From CAMDHY01 sp046156265 (lineage in GTDB: Bacteria > Pseudomonadota > Alphaproteobacteria > Rhizobiales > Segnochrobactraceae), in assembly GCF_046156265.1 (NCBI RefSeq), contig NZ_JAWDIR010000044.1, positions 124,001-188,000 on the forward strand: a stretch of 64,000 nucleotides of DNA, given 5' to 3'. This document shows positions 51,282-59,686 of this stretch, piece by piece. The notes under the pieces were generated by a model. That model was not told the DNA's origin. It saw only the letters and a program-made list of their open reading frames with translations, and searched no databases. Made by a program: the position numbers and the translations under genes. Numbering within the stretch: the stretch's first letter is position 1; each line of letters opens with the position of its first letter.

Positions 51282-52487
51282 ATGAACACCAGTGGATGGA
51301 CTGCCGGCTTCGATGCCGTGCTGGACGGCGTGACGGGCGGCGAGATGGCCGCGCGCGTGCCGGGGGTGGTGGCGATGGTCACCGACGGCAAGGAGAACGT
51401 CTACGAAGGCGCGCGCGGCGTGCGCAGCCTCGCAACCAATGAGCCGATGACCACCGACTCGGTCTTCGCCATCTTCTCGACGACGAAGGCGATCGGCGGC
51501 ACGGCGGTGATGCAGTGCGTCGAGGAAGGCCTCCTCGACCTCGACGCGCCGGCCAAGGACTACGCCCCGGCGATCGGCGAGCTCAAGGTGCTCGAGGGCT
51601 TCGACGCCGACGGCAAGCCGCGGCTCAGGGCGCCGAAGTCCGACATCACGACGCGCCAGCTGATGCTGCACACCGCAGGCTTCGGCTACGACTTCTTCAA
51701 CGAGAACTACTTGAGGATGGCGACCGAGCACGGCCAGCCGTCGGTCGTGACCTGCAGCCACGCCTCGCTGCGCACGCCGCTGCTCTTCGACCCCGGCGAG
51801 AAGTGGGAGTACGGCACCAACATCGACTGGGCGGGCCAGGTGGTCGAGGGCATCCGCGGCAAGCGGCTGTCGGCGGTGCTGCAGGAGCGGGTGTTCGCGC
51901 CGCTCGGCATCACCGACATGGCCTTCACCCGCACCCCCGACATGAAGGCGCGCACCGCGGCGATCCACGCCCGCGGCGCCGACGGCTCGCTGACGCCGCT
52001 CGACTTCGCGCTGCCGGACGACCCGGAAGTCGACATGGCCGGCCACGGCCTCTACGCCTCGGTCGGCGAATACATGAAGTTCATCCGCATGTGGCTGAAC
52101 GACGGAGCCGGGCCGCACGGTCGCGTGCTGAAGAAGGAGACGGTGGAGCAGGCGATCAAGAACGGCCTGCAGCCGCACCAGAAGGTCGTCATGCTGCCGG
52201 GCGTCATCCCGTCGCTGTCGAACGACGCGGAGTTCTTCCCCGGCCTGAAGAAGAGCTGGTCCTACACCTTCATGGTCAACGACGAGGAGGCCCCGACCGG
52301 CCGCCCGCCGGGCGCCATCGGCTGGGCGGGGCTCGCCAACCTCTTCTACTGGATCGACCGCAAGAACGGCTTCGGCGGCTTCTGGGCGACCCAGATCCTG
52401 CCCTTCGGCGACCCGGTGTCGTTCGGCGGCTACGTCGACTTCGAGACGGCCTTCTACCGCCAGATGAGCCAGGCGAAGGCGGCGTGA
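51282..52487 (+). CDS. Beta-lactamase-fold serine hydrolase (family VIII esterase)
   Basis: A 401-aa class C beta-lactamase-like hydrolase. The nucleophile motif is S66-T-T-K69 and the second motif is WEYGTNIDWAG with Y177, matching the EstB-type W-x-Y-x4-D-x2-G pattern. Other family segments are TTRQLMLHTAGFGYD and GHGLYASVGEYMKFIRMWL. It has no signal peptide, so it is cytoplasmic, and GGGAGGGA supports the start. Placed 79 bases after the Baeyer-Villiger enzyme, it would hydrolyse the ester or lactone made there. Confidence 0.92.
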   Translation: MNTSGWTAGFDAVLDGVTGGEMAARVPGVVAMVTDGKENVYEGARGVRSLATNEPMTTDSVFAIFSTTKAIGGTAVMQCVEEGLLDLDAPAKDYAPAIGELKVLEGFDADGKPRLRAPKSDITTRQLMLHTAGFGYDFFNENYLRMATEHGQPSVVTCSHASLRTPLLFDPGEKWEYGTNIDWAGQVVEGIRGKRLSAVLQERVFAPLGITDMAFTRTPDMKARTAAIHARGADGSLTPLDFALPDDPEVDMAGHGLYASVGEYMKFIRMWLNDGAGPHGRVLKKETVEQAIKNGLQPHQKVVMLPGVIPSLSNDAEFFPGLKKSWSYTFMVNDEEAPTGRPPGAIGWAGLANLFYWIDRKNGFGGFWATQILPFGDPVSFGGYVDFETAFYRQMSQAKAA

Positions 52488-52494
52488 GGGGGCT

Positions 52495-52674
52495 TTCCCT
52501 CCCCCCTTGCGGGGGAGGTGGCCGGCAAAGCCGGCCGGAGGGGGCCGCCGCGCGCGAGCGCGGCGGTACGACGTCAGAGATTGCTGCACCGTCGCCCGCC
52601 GTCGGCTGACGCCGCCGGCGGCCCTCCCCGGTCCGCCTGCGGCGGCCCGACCCTCCCACAGGGGGAGGGTGGGG
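52495..52674. repeat. Palindromic repeat element, family 1, copy A
   Basis: A roughly 180-bp element with TCCCCCCTTGCGGGGGAGGTGG at the left, GCCGGCAAAGCCGGCCGGAG hairpin, a CCGCCGCGCGCGAGCGCGGCGG hairpin, then GGCCCTCCCCGGTCCGCC and CCCTCCCACAGGGGGAGGGTGG at the right. The same order of modules appears at 63241-63419. It fills half of the gap between the esterase and the DUF423 gene; 52675-52856 shows no gene. Confidence 0.8.
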
Positions 52675-52856
52675 TGCGCTCCTTTGATGTCGCGGTTCCT
52701 CCTCAGTTCGGGCAGATCGATCGAAGTCCTTCTCCCGGCGCGGCGGGGAGAAGGGGGAGTGCGCGGCGCGCGGCGCGACCCTCCATCAAGGGGAGAGTGC
52801 GTCGCCGCTGTCTTGGCCTATAGCTTGCGCGCCGTGCCACCCGGAGCGCCTCACCC

Positions 52857-53222
52857 ATGCCCGCCACCCGCATCCTCCTCTTCCTCGCCGGCCTCGCTGG
52901 GGCGGCTGGTGTCGCGCTTGCGGCCGCCGCGGCGCATATGGGCGGGGCGGGGCTCGAGACGGCGGCGATGTTCCTGATCCTGCATGCCGCCGCCCTCGTC
53001 GGCGTCACGGCCCTCGCCGCCGGCGCGCCGGGGACGCTCTTCGCCCGCGTCTCGCTGATCGGCGGCTTCGTCCTCCTCGCCGGTCTCGTCCTTTTCTCCG
53101 GCGACCTCACTGCCCGCGTGTTCCTCGATGACCGGCTGTTCCCGATGGCGGCGCCGACCGGCGGCTCGCTTCTCATCGCGGGCTGGCTGGTGCTGGCGAT
53201 CTCGGCCGCCTTCCGGCGCTGA
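52857..53222 (+). CDS. DUF423 family membrane protein
   Basis: A 121-aa protein with four hydrophobic segments (ILLFLAGLAGAAGVALAAAAAH; AAMFLILHAAALVGVTALAA; RVSLIGGFVLLAGLVLFSGDL; GGSLLIAGWLVLAISAAF). The pattern HAAALVG, FSGDL and PTGGSLLIAGW is that of DUF423 (YgdD) inner-membrane proteins, whose role is unknown. It is a lone gene with no clear ribosome-binding site. Confidence 0.88.
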   Translation: MPATRILLFLAGLAGAAGVALAAAAAHMGGAGLETAAMFLILHAAALVGVTALAAGAPGTLFARVSLIGGFVLLAGLVLFSGDLTARVFLDDRLFPMAAPTGGSLLIAGWLVLAISAAFRR

Positions 53223-53392
53223 GGGGGTACCAAGGGTCATTCCGGGCCACGGCGTCGTTCGCGCGATCAGCCGCCCCGGCGACACTCTCCCGACCCCTTC
53301 CGGCCGCCCCTTCGACGCCGCTCGCCAGCGTGGGCAGCGCCACCGCCGGCAAACTCTCCGGTCGTTCCTAACCGCTACGCTCCTCCCGGAAA

Positions 53393-53425
53393 TCGCCGGA
53401 AGCTTCCGGCGACTTCCGGCGGAAG
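53393..53425. repeat. 20-bp perfect palindrome with adjoining inverted repeat
   Basis: TCGCCGGAAGCTTCCGGCGA (53393-53412) is fully self-complementary; directly after it, CTTCCGGCGGAAG (53413-53425) is a second inverted repeat with the same half-site (CTTCCG). It lies 180 bases before the following helix-turn-helix gene and may be its operator. The rest of 53223-53603 shows no gene. Confidence 0.55.
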
Positions 53426-53603
53426 CGAATGCGCCGGCGCGCCGCGGACGCTAGCAAGGTCGGGTGGGACGTTCGAGAGGCGCCACGGCGCCGATCGAGT
53501 CGCTTTTTGCGCCACGTCCCACGCCGCGCCGCGCACACCGCGCTGGCGGGCCTGCCGGGCGCCCCGGGTTTGAGGGGGCGCCGCAGCGAGAGGATGTTGC
53601 GCC

Positions 53604-54050
53604 ATGACGTTGATTTTCGAGACCGCGATTGCGGGGGAGGGGCGCCGGGCGCCGGGTTCGCCGGCCGAGCGCGCCGATGTCGTTTTCTCCACCGACGTCA
53701 GCGCCGTGCGCTGCGACGCCGCCCTGGTGGCGGTCGCCCGCCGGCACCTGCTCGCCGACCTGCGCGAGCCGCCGACCGTTGCCCGGCTCGCCCGTCGGCT
53801 CGGCGTCGGCGTGCGGCGGCTTTCCTCTGCCTTCCGGATCGTGCTCGGGCGCGGCGTCAGCGATGTCGTCCGCGAGGCGCGGCTCGAGGCCGCCCGCCGG
53901 GCGATCGAGACGCGCAACGCGCCCCTGAAGCAGATCGCCTGGGAAGTCGGCTACGGCGACGTGACGAATTTCATCCACGCCTTCCGCAACCGCTTCGGCG
54001 CACCGCCGCGGCGATTCCAGAAGACGGCGCCGCGCCGCCTCGCGGCGTAA
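53604..54050 (+). CDS. AraC-type DNA-binding protein lacking a sensor domain
   Basis: A 148-aa protein with only the AraC/XylS DNA-binding part: ARRHLLADLREPPTVARLARRLGVGVRRLSSAFRIVLGRGVSDVVREARLEAARRAI and the conserved second helix-turn-helix IAWEVGYGDVTNFIHAFRNRFGAPPRRFQ. Residues 1-40 are unlike a full sensor domain. It could be a small stand-alone regulator like MarA or a remnant. It converges on the ABC transporter/hydrolase operon with a 3-base gap. Confidence 0.8.
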   Translation: MTLIFETAIAGEGRRAPGSPAERADVVFSTDVSAVRCDAALVAVARRHLLADLREPPTVARLARRLGVGVRRLSSAFRIVLGRGVSDVVREARLEAARRAIETRNAPLKQIAWEVGYGDVTNFIHAFRNRFGAPPRRFQKTAPRRLAA

Positions 54051-54053
54051 GGC

Positions 54054-54809
54054 TCAGCCGGCGCGCTCCTTCTCGTCGAGCCAGGCGCGGATGAGGGCGC
54101 GGTAGCGCGCCCCGTCGAAGCTCGGGAAGTGGCCGCCGTGCACGATCCGCACGTCGAGGTCGAGGAGCCGCTTCATCGAGGCGAGATAGTCGGCGGCGTT
54201 GGCGTGATAGGTGTCCTCGATCAGCGGGCCGTCATAGAGGATGTCGCCGGAGAACAGGATGCGCCTCGCCTTCTCGTAGAGCGCGATGCCGCCCGGCGAG
54301 TGGCCCGGCGTGTGGATGACCTCGAAGTGCCGGTCGCCGAGGTCGACGATGTTGCCATCCTCCAGGAGCCGCGTCGCCGGCGCCGCCTTAACCGCGTACT
54401 CCGTCGACGAATAGGGCAGCGGCGGCAGGGCGGTGAAGATGTCGTCGGTCACGTAGGGGTCGGCGAGCGTGTTGGCGCGCGTCGGGTGCGCCAGCAGGTC
54501 GGCTTCGGCGCGGTGGACGCAGCGGTCCTCGAACTCGTGGTGGCAGCCGATGTGGTCGAAGTGGGTGTGGCTCGCCACCGCCACGCAGCGCTTCTCGGTG
54601 ACGACGGGCACGTGGGCGCGCAGGCTGACGACGCCCATGCCGCTGTCGACCAGCATGTCGCGGTCGCGGCCGCGCACGTGCCAGAGGTTGCAGCGGTAGA
54701 ACTCCTCGATGTGCGGCTCGCGGATGAAGGTGACGTCGTCGCCGACGCGATCGACGGCCCACCAGTCGGCGGCGGCGATGCGGGGCTTGGCTTGCGGCTT
54801 GTCGGTCAT
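54054..54809 (-). CDS. MBL-fold metallo-hydrolase
   Basis: A 251-aa metallo-beta-lactamase-fold enzyme. The zinc motif HxHxDH is SHTHFDHIG, further ligands are in HTPGHSPGGIAL, FSGDILYDG and GGHFPSFD. No signal peptide is seen. Its ATG overlaps the stop of the transporter ATPase (ATGA), so it is the last gene of the importer operon and may hydrolyse the imported substrate (lactonase, thioesterase or phosphodiesterase activities are all possible). Confidence 0.9.
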   Translation of the reverse strand: MTDKPQAKPRIAAADWWAVDRVGDDVTFIREPHIEEFYRCNLWHVRGRDRDMLVDSGMGVVSLRAHVPVVTEKRCVAVASHTHFDHIGCHHEFEDRCVHRAEADLLAHPTRANTLADPYVTDDIFTALPPLPYSSTEYAVKAAPATRLLEDGNIVDLGDRHFEVIHTPGHSPGGIALYEKARRILFSGDILYDGPLIEDTYHANAADYLASMKRLLDLDVRIVHGGHFPSFDGARYRALIRAWLDEKERAG

Positions 54810-55888
54810 GCGGTCTCCGGCAGGGCGACGACGCCGCGCGGGTCGAGGGCGAGGGCAACGCTCTCGCCCGCCCGGCCGGCGAACGCCTGCGGCAGGTGGG
54901 CGACCAGCGTCAGGTCGGCCGCCATCGCCGGCCGGAGCCGGCAGCGGTGGTGGGTGCCGAAGAAGGCGATGTCCAGGATCTCCGCCGGCCCGATCGCCAC
55001 CGCGCCCGAGACGGCGCCCTCGATCGAAAGGTGCTCGGGGCGCACCGCGAGGCGCACCCTGGCGCCGGCGGTGCGGCCGGCGCGCGCGGCTTCGGCCAGC
55101 ACGACGGTGCCGAGCGGCGTCTCGGCGATGACGAGGCCGCCACTCGCCGCCCCGATCATCGCGGGCACGAGGTTCACCTCGCCCATGAAGGAGGCCGAGA
55201 ACAGCGACTTCGGGCGGAGATAGATCTCCTCCGGCGGGCCGCGGTCCTCGATGCGCCCCTTGTTCATCACGACGATCAGGTCGGCGATCGCCATCGCCTC
55301 CTCCTGGTCGTGGGTGACGTGCACGAAGGTGGTGCCGACGCGGCGCTGGATCGCCTTCAACTCCTCCTGCATCTGCCGGCGAAGCTTCAGGTCCAGCGCC
55401 CCGAGCGGCTCGTCGAGGAGGAGCACGTCGGGCTCGACCGCCAGCGCCCGGGCGAGTGCGACGCGCTGGCGCTGGCCGCCGGAGAGCTCGTGCGGCTTCT
55501 TGGTCGCCGCCTCCTTCAGCCCGACGAGGTCGAGGAAACCCAAGGCCCGCTTGTCCTGCTCCGTCCGGCCGACGCCGCGCATCCGCAAGCCGAAGCCGAC
55601 GTTGGCGAGAAGCGTCATGTGCGGGAAGAGGGCGTAGTCCTGGAACATCGTCGTCGTCGGCCGCTTCGCCGGGGCGACGCGCGTGACGTCGCGCCCGCCG
55701 ATCGAGACGGTGCCGGCGGTCGGCGTCAGAAAGCCGCCGAGGATCGAGAGCAGCGTCGTCTTCCCGCAGCCAGAGGGGCCGAGCAGCACGGCGTAGTCGC
55801 CGGCGGGGATGGCGAGGTCGACGCCGTCGAGCGCCGTGAAGGCGTCGAAGCGGTGGGTGATGGCGGTGAGCGCCACATCGGCCGTCAT
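54806..55888 (-). CDS. ABC importer ATPase, PotA type
   Basis: The ATP-hydrolysing subunit (360 aa) of a spermidine/putrescine-type (PotA, CUT/POPT) importer. Walker A GPSGCGKTTLL, Q-loop FQDYALFPHM, signature LSGGQRQRVALARAL, Walker B VLLLDEPLGALD and switch HVTHDQEEAMAI are all intact. The C-terminal TOBE domain has VRPEHLSI and FFGTHHRCRL. Coupled at both ends by ATGA overlaps to the permease and the hydrolase. Confidence 0.93.
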   Translation of the reverse strand: MTADVALTAITHRFDAFTALDGVDLAIPAGDYAVLLGPSGCGKTTLLSILGGFLTPTAGTVSIGGRDVTRVAPAKRPTTTMFQDYALFPHMTLLANVGFGLRMRGVGRTEQDKRALGFLDLVGLKEAATKKPHELSGGQRQRVALARALAVEPDVLLLDEPLGALDLKLRRQMQEELKAIQRRVGTTFVHVTHDQEEAMAIADLIVVMNKGRIEDRGPPEEIYLRPKSLFSASFMGEVNLVPAMIGAASGGLVIAETPLGTVVLAEAARAGRTAGARVRLAVRPEHLSIEGAVSGAVAIGPAEILDIAFFGTHHRCRLRPAMAADLTLVAHLPQAFAGRAGESVALALDPRGVVALPETA

Positions 55889-56682
55889 GGGCGTGCGCTC
55901 CGGGCGGCGGCCTTGCGGAAGACGAGGAGCTCGAGCGCCAGCACGAGCACGATCGAGCCGAGGAAGACGATGCTGCCGACGGCGTTGGTCTTCGGGTTGA
56001 GGCCGGAGCGCAGGAGGCTCCAGATCTCGACCGGCAGCGTCACGTCGAAGCGCGACAGGAGGAAGGCGATCAGGAACTCGTCCCACGAGAAGGTGACGGA
56101 GAGGAAGAAGGCGGCGGCGATGCCCGGCGCCAGCATCGGCGCGGTGACGAGCGCCATCACCTGGAAGTCGTTCGCGCCGAGATCGCGGGCGGCGCGCTCG
56201 ACGTTGACCTGATGCTCACCCATCTGGGCATACAGGATGGCGAAGCAGAGCGGCAAATTGAGCACCACGTGGCCGATGCCGACCGTCAGCAGCGAGCGCG
56301 ACACGCCGATCATGTTGAAGGAGATCAGCAGGCCGAGGCCGATGATCAGCGTGCTGACGGTGAGCGGCGCCGTCAGCATCGCCCGCGCCAGTCCGCTGCC
56401 GCGCGGCCGGAAGCGGGCGAGGCCGTAGGCGGCGAGGAAGCCGAGCAGGCACGCGACCGCCGACGAGACGAGGGCCACGACGAGCGAATTGAGGAGCGCC
56501 GAGGTCAGCTTGCCGTCGGCGAAGACCTGCCCGTACCACTGCAGTGACGGGCCGTTGAACGGCGGGATCGGGAACCGCCCGCCCTGGAACGAGAACAGCA
56601 CCAGCACGACGACCGGCAGGTAGATGAAGCCGTAGAGGGCGGCGGCGTAAAGGGCGGAGAGGGCGGTCGAGGGGCGGGGCAT
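55885..56682 (-). CDS. ABC importer permease, PotC type
   Basis: A 265-aa inner-membrane permease with six hydrophobic segments. The cytoplasmic EAA-type loop is NVERAARDLGANDFQVMALVTAPMLAPGI. The start MPRPSTALSALYAAALYGFIYLPVVVL gives the usual PotC N-terminus; its ATG shares one base with the stop of the small gene upstream (TGATG). Pairs with the PotB-type permease two genes upstream. Confidence 0.93.
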   Translation of the reverse strand: MPRPSTALSALYAAALYGFIYLPVVVLVLFSFQGGRFPIPPFNGPSLQWYGQVFADGKLTSALLNSLVVALVSSAVACLLGFLAAYGLARFRPRGSGLARAMLTAPLTVSTLIIGLGLLISFNMIGVSRSLLTVGIGHVVLNLPLCFAILYAQMGEHQVNVERAARDLGANDFQVMALVTAPMLAPGIAAAFFLSVTFSWDEFLIAFLLSRFDVTLPVEIWSLLRSGLNPKTNAVGSIVFLGSIVLVLALELLVFRKAAARSARP

Positions 56683-56945
56683 CAGGAGGCTCGCTGGTAG
56701 CCGAGCGGAATCCAGATGTCGCGCCGCGTCACGACCCCCATGTTCGGAAGGACGTGGCTCGGATCGAGCGCACGAACGTCGACGTCCTCGATCACCGTCT
56801 CCACGTCGAGTGATTGGTCGCCGACTACATGCGTCTGTAGAAGGATAAGGGCGTCGTCGAGGTCGAACGCCGTCACCCCGCATCCCATTCGCAGCCCGGC
56901 AAACTGGTCAGCATTCCTGAGGTGAATCCAGTATCTCCGCAGCAT
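56682..56945 (-). CDS. 87-aa protein of unknown function between the two permease genes
   Basis: The protein reads MLRRYWIHLRNADQFAGLRM, then GCGVTAFDLDDALILLQ, DVETVIEDVDVRALDPSHVL and PNMGVVTRRDIWIPLGYQRAS. It is soluble and acidic, with a compact alpha/beta look. The motifs GVTAxDxDDAL, EDVDVxxLDxxHVLPNMG and W-x-PLGY look strongly conserved and I have the impression of a small uncharacterised family with this layout, but I cannot name it. It starts 2 bases after the first permease and overlaps the second (TGATG), so it is fully embedded in the operon. A link to transport is inference only. Confidence 0.75.
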   Translation of the reverse strand: MLRRYWIHLRNADQFAGLRMGCGVTAFDLDDALILLQTHVVGDQSLDVETVIEDVDVRALDPSHVLPNMGVVTRRDIWIPLGYQRAS

Positions 56946-56947
56946 CC

Positions 56948-57811
56948 TCACGCCCTCTCGAGCTTGAGGAAGCGCGCGCAGGCGACGTAGACGAGCGTGA
57001 CGACCGCCATCAGGATCATCGACAAGGCGGCGGCGGTCGGGAAGTCGGCGCTGCGGCCGATCTGCAGCATGATCACCTGCGGCAGCAGGAGCTCGTTGTT
57101 GCCGCCGAGGATCTGCGGCGTGACGTAGTCGCCGATCGCCAGCACGAAGGTGAGGAAGGCGCCGACCATGATGCCGGGCAGCGTCAGCGGCAGCACCACG
57201 TGGACGAAGGTCTGGACCGCGTTCGCTCCCAAGTCCGCGGCGGCGCGGCGGTAGTTCGGCGAGAGCTGCACGAGGTTCGCGTAGATCGTCAGCGTCAGCA
57301 GCATGACGAAGAAGTGGACGAAGCCGATGACGGTCGCCGTCCGCGTCGCCGAGATCTCGAGCGGCTCGGCGATCAGGCCGAGACCCATGAGCGTCTGGTT
57401 GACGACGCCGTTCTTCGACAGCACCAGCAGCCATGAATAGGAGCGCACGACGTAGGACGTCCAGAACGGCAGGATCGCCAAGAGCAGCGCCAGCCGCTGC
57501 CAGCGCCGCGGCACCTTCTCGGCGATGATGAAGGCGAGCGGATAGGCGAGCACGACCGAGATCACCGTGACCAGCACGGTGACCTCGAGCGAGTTTGCCA
57601 GCGCCTCGACGAAGTGGGGCTTCGCCAGGAACGCCGCGTAGTTGTCGAGCGACCAGTCGCGGACGATGTCGGTGCCGACGCGCTTCCACAGGCTCGCCAC
57701 CGCCATCACCGCGAACGGCACGGCGAAGAAGGCGAGTGTCCAGAGCAGCGCCGGCGCCACGAAAGCCCAGGCGCGCAAACGCGCGCGCGCCCGGGAAGCC
57801 GCCGTCGTCAT
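56948..57811 (-). CDS. ABC importer permease, PotB type
   Basis: A 287-aa permease with six membrane segments. The loop that docks the ATPase is NYRRAAADLGANAVQTFVHVVLPLTLPGI. The N-terminal WAFVAPALLWTLAFFAVPFAVMAVASL and the ILPFWTSYVVRSYSWLLVL segment are characteristic of PotB-like proteins. It follows the binding-protein gene by 28 bases. Confidence 0.93.
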   Translation of the reverse strand: MTTAASRARARLRAWAFVAPALLWTLAFFAVPFAVMAVASLWKRVGTDIVRDWSLDNYAAFLAKPHFVEALANSLEVTVLVTVISVVLAYPLAFIIAEKVPRRWQRLALLLAILPFWTSYVVRSYSWLLVLSKNGVVNQTLMGLGLIAEPLEISATRTATVIGFVHFFVMLLTLTIYANLVQLSPNYRRAAADLGANAVQTFVHVVLPLTLPGIMVGAFLTFVLAIGDYVTPQILGGNNELLLPQVIMLQIGRSADFPTAAALSMILMAVVTLVYVACARFLKLERA

Positions 57812-57839
57812 GTCCGGAAGGGCCGCCGCAGCGCGGCCG

Positions 57840-58895
57840 TCACTGCTGCAGGAACTCGGTCCAGACGTCCTGCAGCTTGGCGTCGAGCTCGGCGCTCGGC
57901 GCCGGATAGAGCTGGGCGCGCTTCAGGTATTCCGGCTGCTCGTCCCAGCGCAGCGCCGCCTTCTGGGCGTCGGTCAGGTGCTCGCCCGCCTTGGCGTTCG
58001 CCGGCATCGCCCAGTAGCAGGAGGATGTGGCGAGCCGCGCCTGGCCCTCGGGGCTCAGGATGTACTGGACGAACTTCAGCGCGAGATCCTGCTTCTTGGA
58101 ATCGGCGAAGACGCCGATCGACTGCGACCAGCGCACGCCGCCCTGCTCCGGCAGCACCCAGTCGAGCGCCGGGTTCTCGGCCGACAGCCCCGCCGTCACC
58201 CACTCGCCGCCGCCGACGAGCACGTCGACCTCGCCGGTGGCGATCGCCGTCTGGCTGGAGACGACCTCGCCGACCTGCTTCGCCTGCGCCTTCATCGCGA
58301 ACAGCTTCTCGCGGATCGCCGGGATGTCGGCCTCCGTCAGCTCAGCGGTCTGCTTGCCGAGGCCCACCGCCACCATGCCGATCACCGGCAGGTAGTAGTC
58401 ATAGACGGCGATCTTGCCCTTGTACTTGTCGCTCCAGATCACCGACATGTCGGTCATGTCGGCGGGGTCGACCTTCTCCTTGTTGTAGGAGATGGTGTTG
58501 TAGCCGAACTTCTCGGTGACGGCGTAGGTCTTGCCGTCGATGGTCTGCTGCTCGGCCATCACCACTTCGGGGAAGATGTCGGCGGTCGGCAGCGCGCCCT
58601 CCGGCAGCGGCGCCAGGATGCCGGCGGCGGCGACGCGCGGTACGTCGACCCCGTCCACCACCAGCACGTCCCACTCACCCGGCTGCGACTGCTCGATCAG
58701 GGACAGCGCCGTGCCGGTGCCCTCGTATTCCTTCAGGTTCACCTTGACGTCGTTGGCCTTTTCGAACGGCTCGATCAGCGCCGGGTCGGTGTGGTCGCAC
58801 CAGACGAGGGCGTTCAGCTCCTCGGTCGCCGAGGCGGAGGTGGCGAAGAGGGCGGCGAAGGCGACGCCGGCGGCGAGCGTGGTGCGGAAGGTCAT
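57840..58895 (-). CDS. ABC importer periplasmic binding protein, PotD-like
   Basis: A 351-aa solute-binding protein with a signal peptide (MTFRTTLAAGVAFAALFATSASA). The PotD/SBP_bac_8 pattern is seen in NALVWCDHTDPALIEPFEKANDVKVNLKEYEGTG, EWDVLVVDGVDVPRVAAAG, FGYNTISYNKEKVDP and ATGEVDVLVGGGEWVTAG. Polyamines, or related cationic compounds, are the family substrates, but the residues do not allow a firm assignment. First gene of the importer operon; the 141-base gap upstream probably holds its promoter, though no clear -35/-10 was seen. Confidence 0.92.
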   Translation of the reverse strand: MTFRTTLAAGVAFAALFATSASATEELNALVWCDHTDPALIEPFEKANDVKVNLKEYEGTGTALSLIEQSQPGEWDVLVVDGVDVPRVAAAGILAPLPEGALPTADIFPEVVMAEQQTIDGKTYAVTEKFGYNTISYNKEKVDPADMTDMSVIWSDKYKGKIAVYDYYLPVIGMVAVGLGKQTAELTEADIPAIREKLFAMKAQAKQVGEVVSSQTAIATGEVDVLVGGGEWVTAGLSAENPALDWVLPEQGGVRWSQSIGVFADSKKQDLALKFVQYILSPEGQARLATSSCYWAMPANAKAGEHLTDAQKAALRWDEQPEYLKRAQLYPAPSAELDAKLQDVWTEFLQQ

Positions 58896-59036
58896 CGTGG
58901 AGCGTCCCCTTGGATGGTCGTGGCGGCCGTGGTCGCCCGATCATAGGGCGCCCGCGGCGAAGCGCGACCCCCATGCAAGAAGAGGTCCGGGGAGGGGGCG
59001 GCCGCGCACCCGAAGGCGCGCGGCCGGTCGTCTGAG

Positions 59037-59504
59037 CTACTGCGGCGCGGCGACGGCGGCGACGACGTCGACCTCGAACATCATGCCCGGGCGGGCGAGC
59101 GCCACCACCTGCAGGAAGGTGTGCGGCGGCAGCGGGATGCCGTCGAACGTCTCCTTGCGGCAGTCGCGCATCTCCTCGCGGTAACGCACGTCGGTGACGT
59201 AGGAGGTCGCCTTGACGATGTCGGAGAGCGTCGCGCCGTTCGCCTCTAGCGCCCTCTTCACCTTGCCCCAGGCCATCCGGCACTGCTCGAGGAAGTTGTC
59301 CTTGTGGGCGATCGACCCGTCCTCGGGGACTTCGGAGCCGACGCCGGCGAGGTAGATCATCTTCGCCGGGCCAGTGATGACGACGGCCTCGGAGAAGGCC
59401 CCCTTGGCGAACTCGCTGTAGTTGAAGTTCTCCTTCTTGAACTCCTGCGCGACGGCGGGCGTGGCGGCGAGGGCCGCGGCGACGGCGAGTGCTGCAAGAC
59501 GCAT
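59037..59504 (-). CDS. Secreted RidA-family protein
   Basis: A 155-aa RidA/YjgF-YER057c-family protein; cytosolic RidA deaminates reactive enamine/imine intermediates. Core segments are SEAVVITGPAKMIYLAGVGS, FLEQCRMAWGKVKRALEANGATLSDIVKATSYVTDV, TFLQVVALARPGMMFEVDVVAAV. Unlike cytosolic RidA it begins with a signal peptide (MRLAALAVAAALAATPAVAQ), so it acts in the periplasm. It lies upstream of the importer operon on the same strand. Confidence 0.9.
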   Translation of the reverse strand: MRLAALAVAAALAATPAVAQEFKKENFNYSEFAKGAFSEAVVITGPAKMIYLAGVGSEVPEDGSIAHKDNFLEQCRMAWGKVKRALEANGATLSDIVKATSYVTDVRYREEMRDCRKETFDGIPLPPHTFLQVVALARPGMMFEVDVVAAVAAPQ

Positions 59505-59686
59505 GGCGTGTTTTCCTTTTTGGGAAGGGCACGTCCCCGCCCGGAACGGGCGGTGGCGCAGGAGCGGGACCCCTCAGAAGCGGTCCCGGCCGGCGGGGGC
59601 CGGCACCCGTATTATGGTCTGCAGCCCGGTCGCAGGGACAATGCTCCCAAGCGCAACGCAGCGTTCCACCCGCGGCGTCGACGGCC

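Noticed and set aside
52495..52674. CRISPR array, because of repeated GC blocks
   Set aside because: The blocks are nested palindromes without equal-length unique spacers and no cas gene is near.
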